A stretch of DNA of 64,000 nt, taken from positions 57,198,093 through 57,262,092 of the forward strand of contig NC_081849.1 of the NCBI RefSeq assembly GCF_963259705.1, read 5' to 3'. Under the pieces are notes generated by a model. The model made no database searches. It was not told where the DNA came from and worked only from the letters and a program-made list of their open reading frames with translations. Of this stretch, positions 63,084-64,000 are shown piece after piece. Position 1 is the stretch's first letter. Each line of letters opens with the position of its first letter. Source of the stretch: Myotis daubentonii. Taxonomy: Eukaryota; Chordata; Mammalia; Chiroptera; Vespertilionidae. The position numbers and the translations under genes are program-made.

Positions 63084-64000
63084 CTAAATAACAAACAGAG
63101 GCAAACAAGGCATTGTTTCACCTAGAAAATATTTTGAAGTCAAATTCTAAACTCTGTATCTTATTTTTGAAAGCAGATGTTATTCATACCTTCAACAAAC
63201 TACCTCAAGAAAATATCTGAACAAATATTCATTTGGTTCATAAATCAAATCATGTCACACCAAGAACCAATTTCATAATATTACAGTTCCATATATAAGA
63301 GGTAGAAAATTTTCTTCATCATAGGTTTAAAATCCTTTTTATACAGGCCATTGAAGTCAAATACTAAAAATGGATGCAATGATATAATTGGGTATTCCCT
63401 AAAGATGGAAGAAAGAGAAACACTATATGAAAGAACTGAAATGAATTATACATGAATTACTAATTAGTATGCTTTCAAAAGATTTAACTTACACATTAGA
63501 AAATTAAGGAAACAGACATATTCCCTAAGATCCCCAAAATGAGACTCAACAGCCCACGTAACAATGAATTTATATTTTGCTCTAATTCCTGTGAAAAAAC
63601 AGTCCTCTTCAAACATAGCATTAGTGGAATGCTCCCTCAGGCAAAATATCCATTAATATCAATTGCTCTGATAAAAGCTCTGTTTCATTAATAGAGGTAT
63701 CTAAATTTTATTAAAAAACATATCTGACAATGTTTGCCTTTAGCTTTAATATAGTGTCTTTGTAATATAGGCTTAGAGGTCATTACCAAACAGCTGTCTT
63801 GGAGAAGTAGCCTTAAAATACAGTTCCTATGGTAGGCAATTAAACCAAACCTCCTTATATTGTATCCAAAATATCCTATCTCTCATGTAATTGCTACAGA
63901 GGGATTGCAGCACAAATACAACACATTTGGCCTGAAGACCAACATCTGAGCAAGAAAGACAGTCTATGAACTAGTTTACAAATGCCAAGAGATTGGCTAA
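63084..64000. other. Start of the intron upstream of the first visible exon
   Basis: This is about 0.9 kb of AT-rich sequence without recognised repeat or exon. It ends at the window border. Confidence 0.6.

Overview
This is a mammalian intronic window from a vesper bat (Vespertilionidae). Two repeat classes support that placement. The first is tRNA-derived Ves SINEs with A/B-box heads, CT-rich bodies and A-rich tails. The second is HeliBat-type Helitrons, with 5' TC ends such as TCCTATATAATAAAAG or TCTATATAT(A)AAAGCC and 3' palindromes around GTGCACGAATTCGTGCAC followed by CTAG. Helitrons of this kind are a known hallmark of vesper bats. No bacterial, plasmid or phage features are present, and the long open frames in the window are almost all chance or repeat-derived.

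Gene content: one split gene lies on the minus strand. I assembled eight coding exons from splice signals and reading phase. In transcript order they are 62934-63083, 46742-46846, 40662-40707, 27979-28076, 17762-17882, 12778-12842, 12368-12460 and 11804-11896. Every exon has AG/GT borders, and the phases chain without conflict (0-0, 0-0, 0-1, 1-0, 0-1, 1-0, 0-0, 0-0). Together they encode 771 nt (257 codons) with no stop. The gene extends beyond the window on its 5' side. Its 3' end is unresolved; a weak terminal-exon candidate lies at 3399-3518. The product looks soluble and helix-rich. I could not name it from memory, so I give no symbol.

Layout: 0-11.8 kb is 3' intron or 3' flank, with old L1, MIR and hAT relics, one Ves SINE and one short Helitron. 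11.8-12.9 kb is an exon cluster. 12.8-28 kb holds introns with a Ves SINE pair, an L1 3' end, a Helitron and a complete 825-bp solo LTR with a 6-bp target duplication (22254-23078). 28-40.7 kb has a Helitron with a Ves SINE at its very tip, another Helitron, an L1M relic and three more SINEs. 40.7-46.7 kb has an L1 tail and a large minus-strand Helitron. 46.8-62.9 kb is the largest intron. It carries a head-to-tail chain of five Helitrons (49719-52718) next to an old L1, a SINE, a hAT element nested in a Tigger-like element at 58.4-58.9 kb, a 36-base poly(A) and a G-run cluster.

The most noteworthy observations are the Helitron chain with its internal amplified units, the phase-consistent but unnamed gene, and the intact solo LTR. 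I saw no CRISPR array, rRNA or functional tRNA gene. I see no evidence for a previously undescribed defence or metabolic system here.
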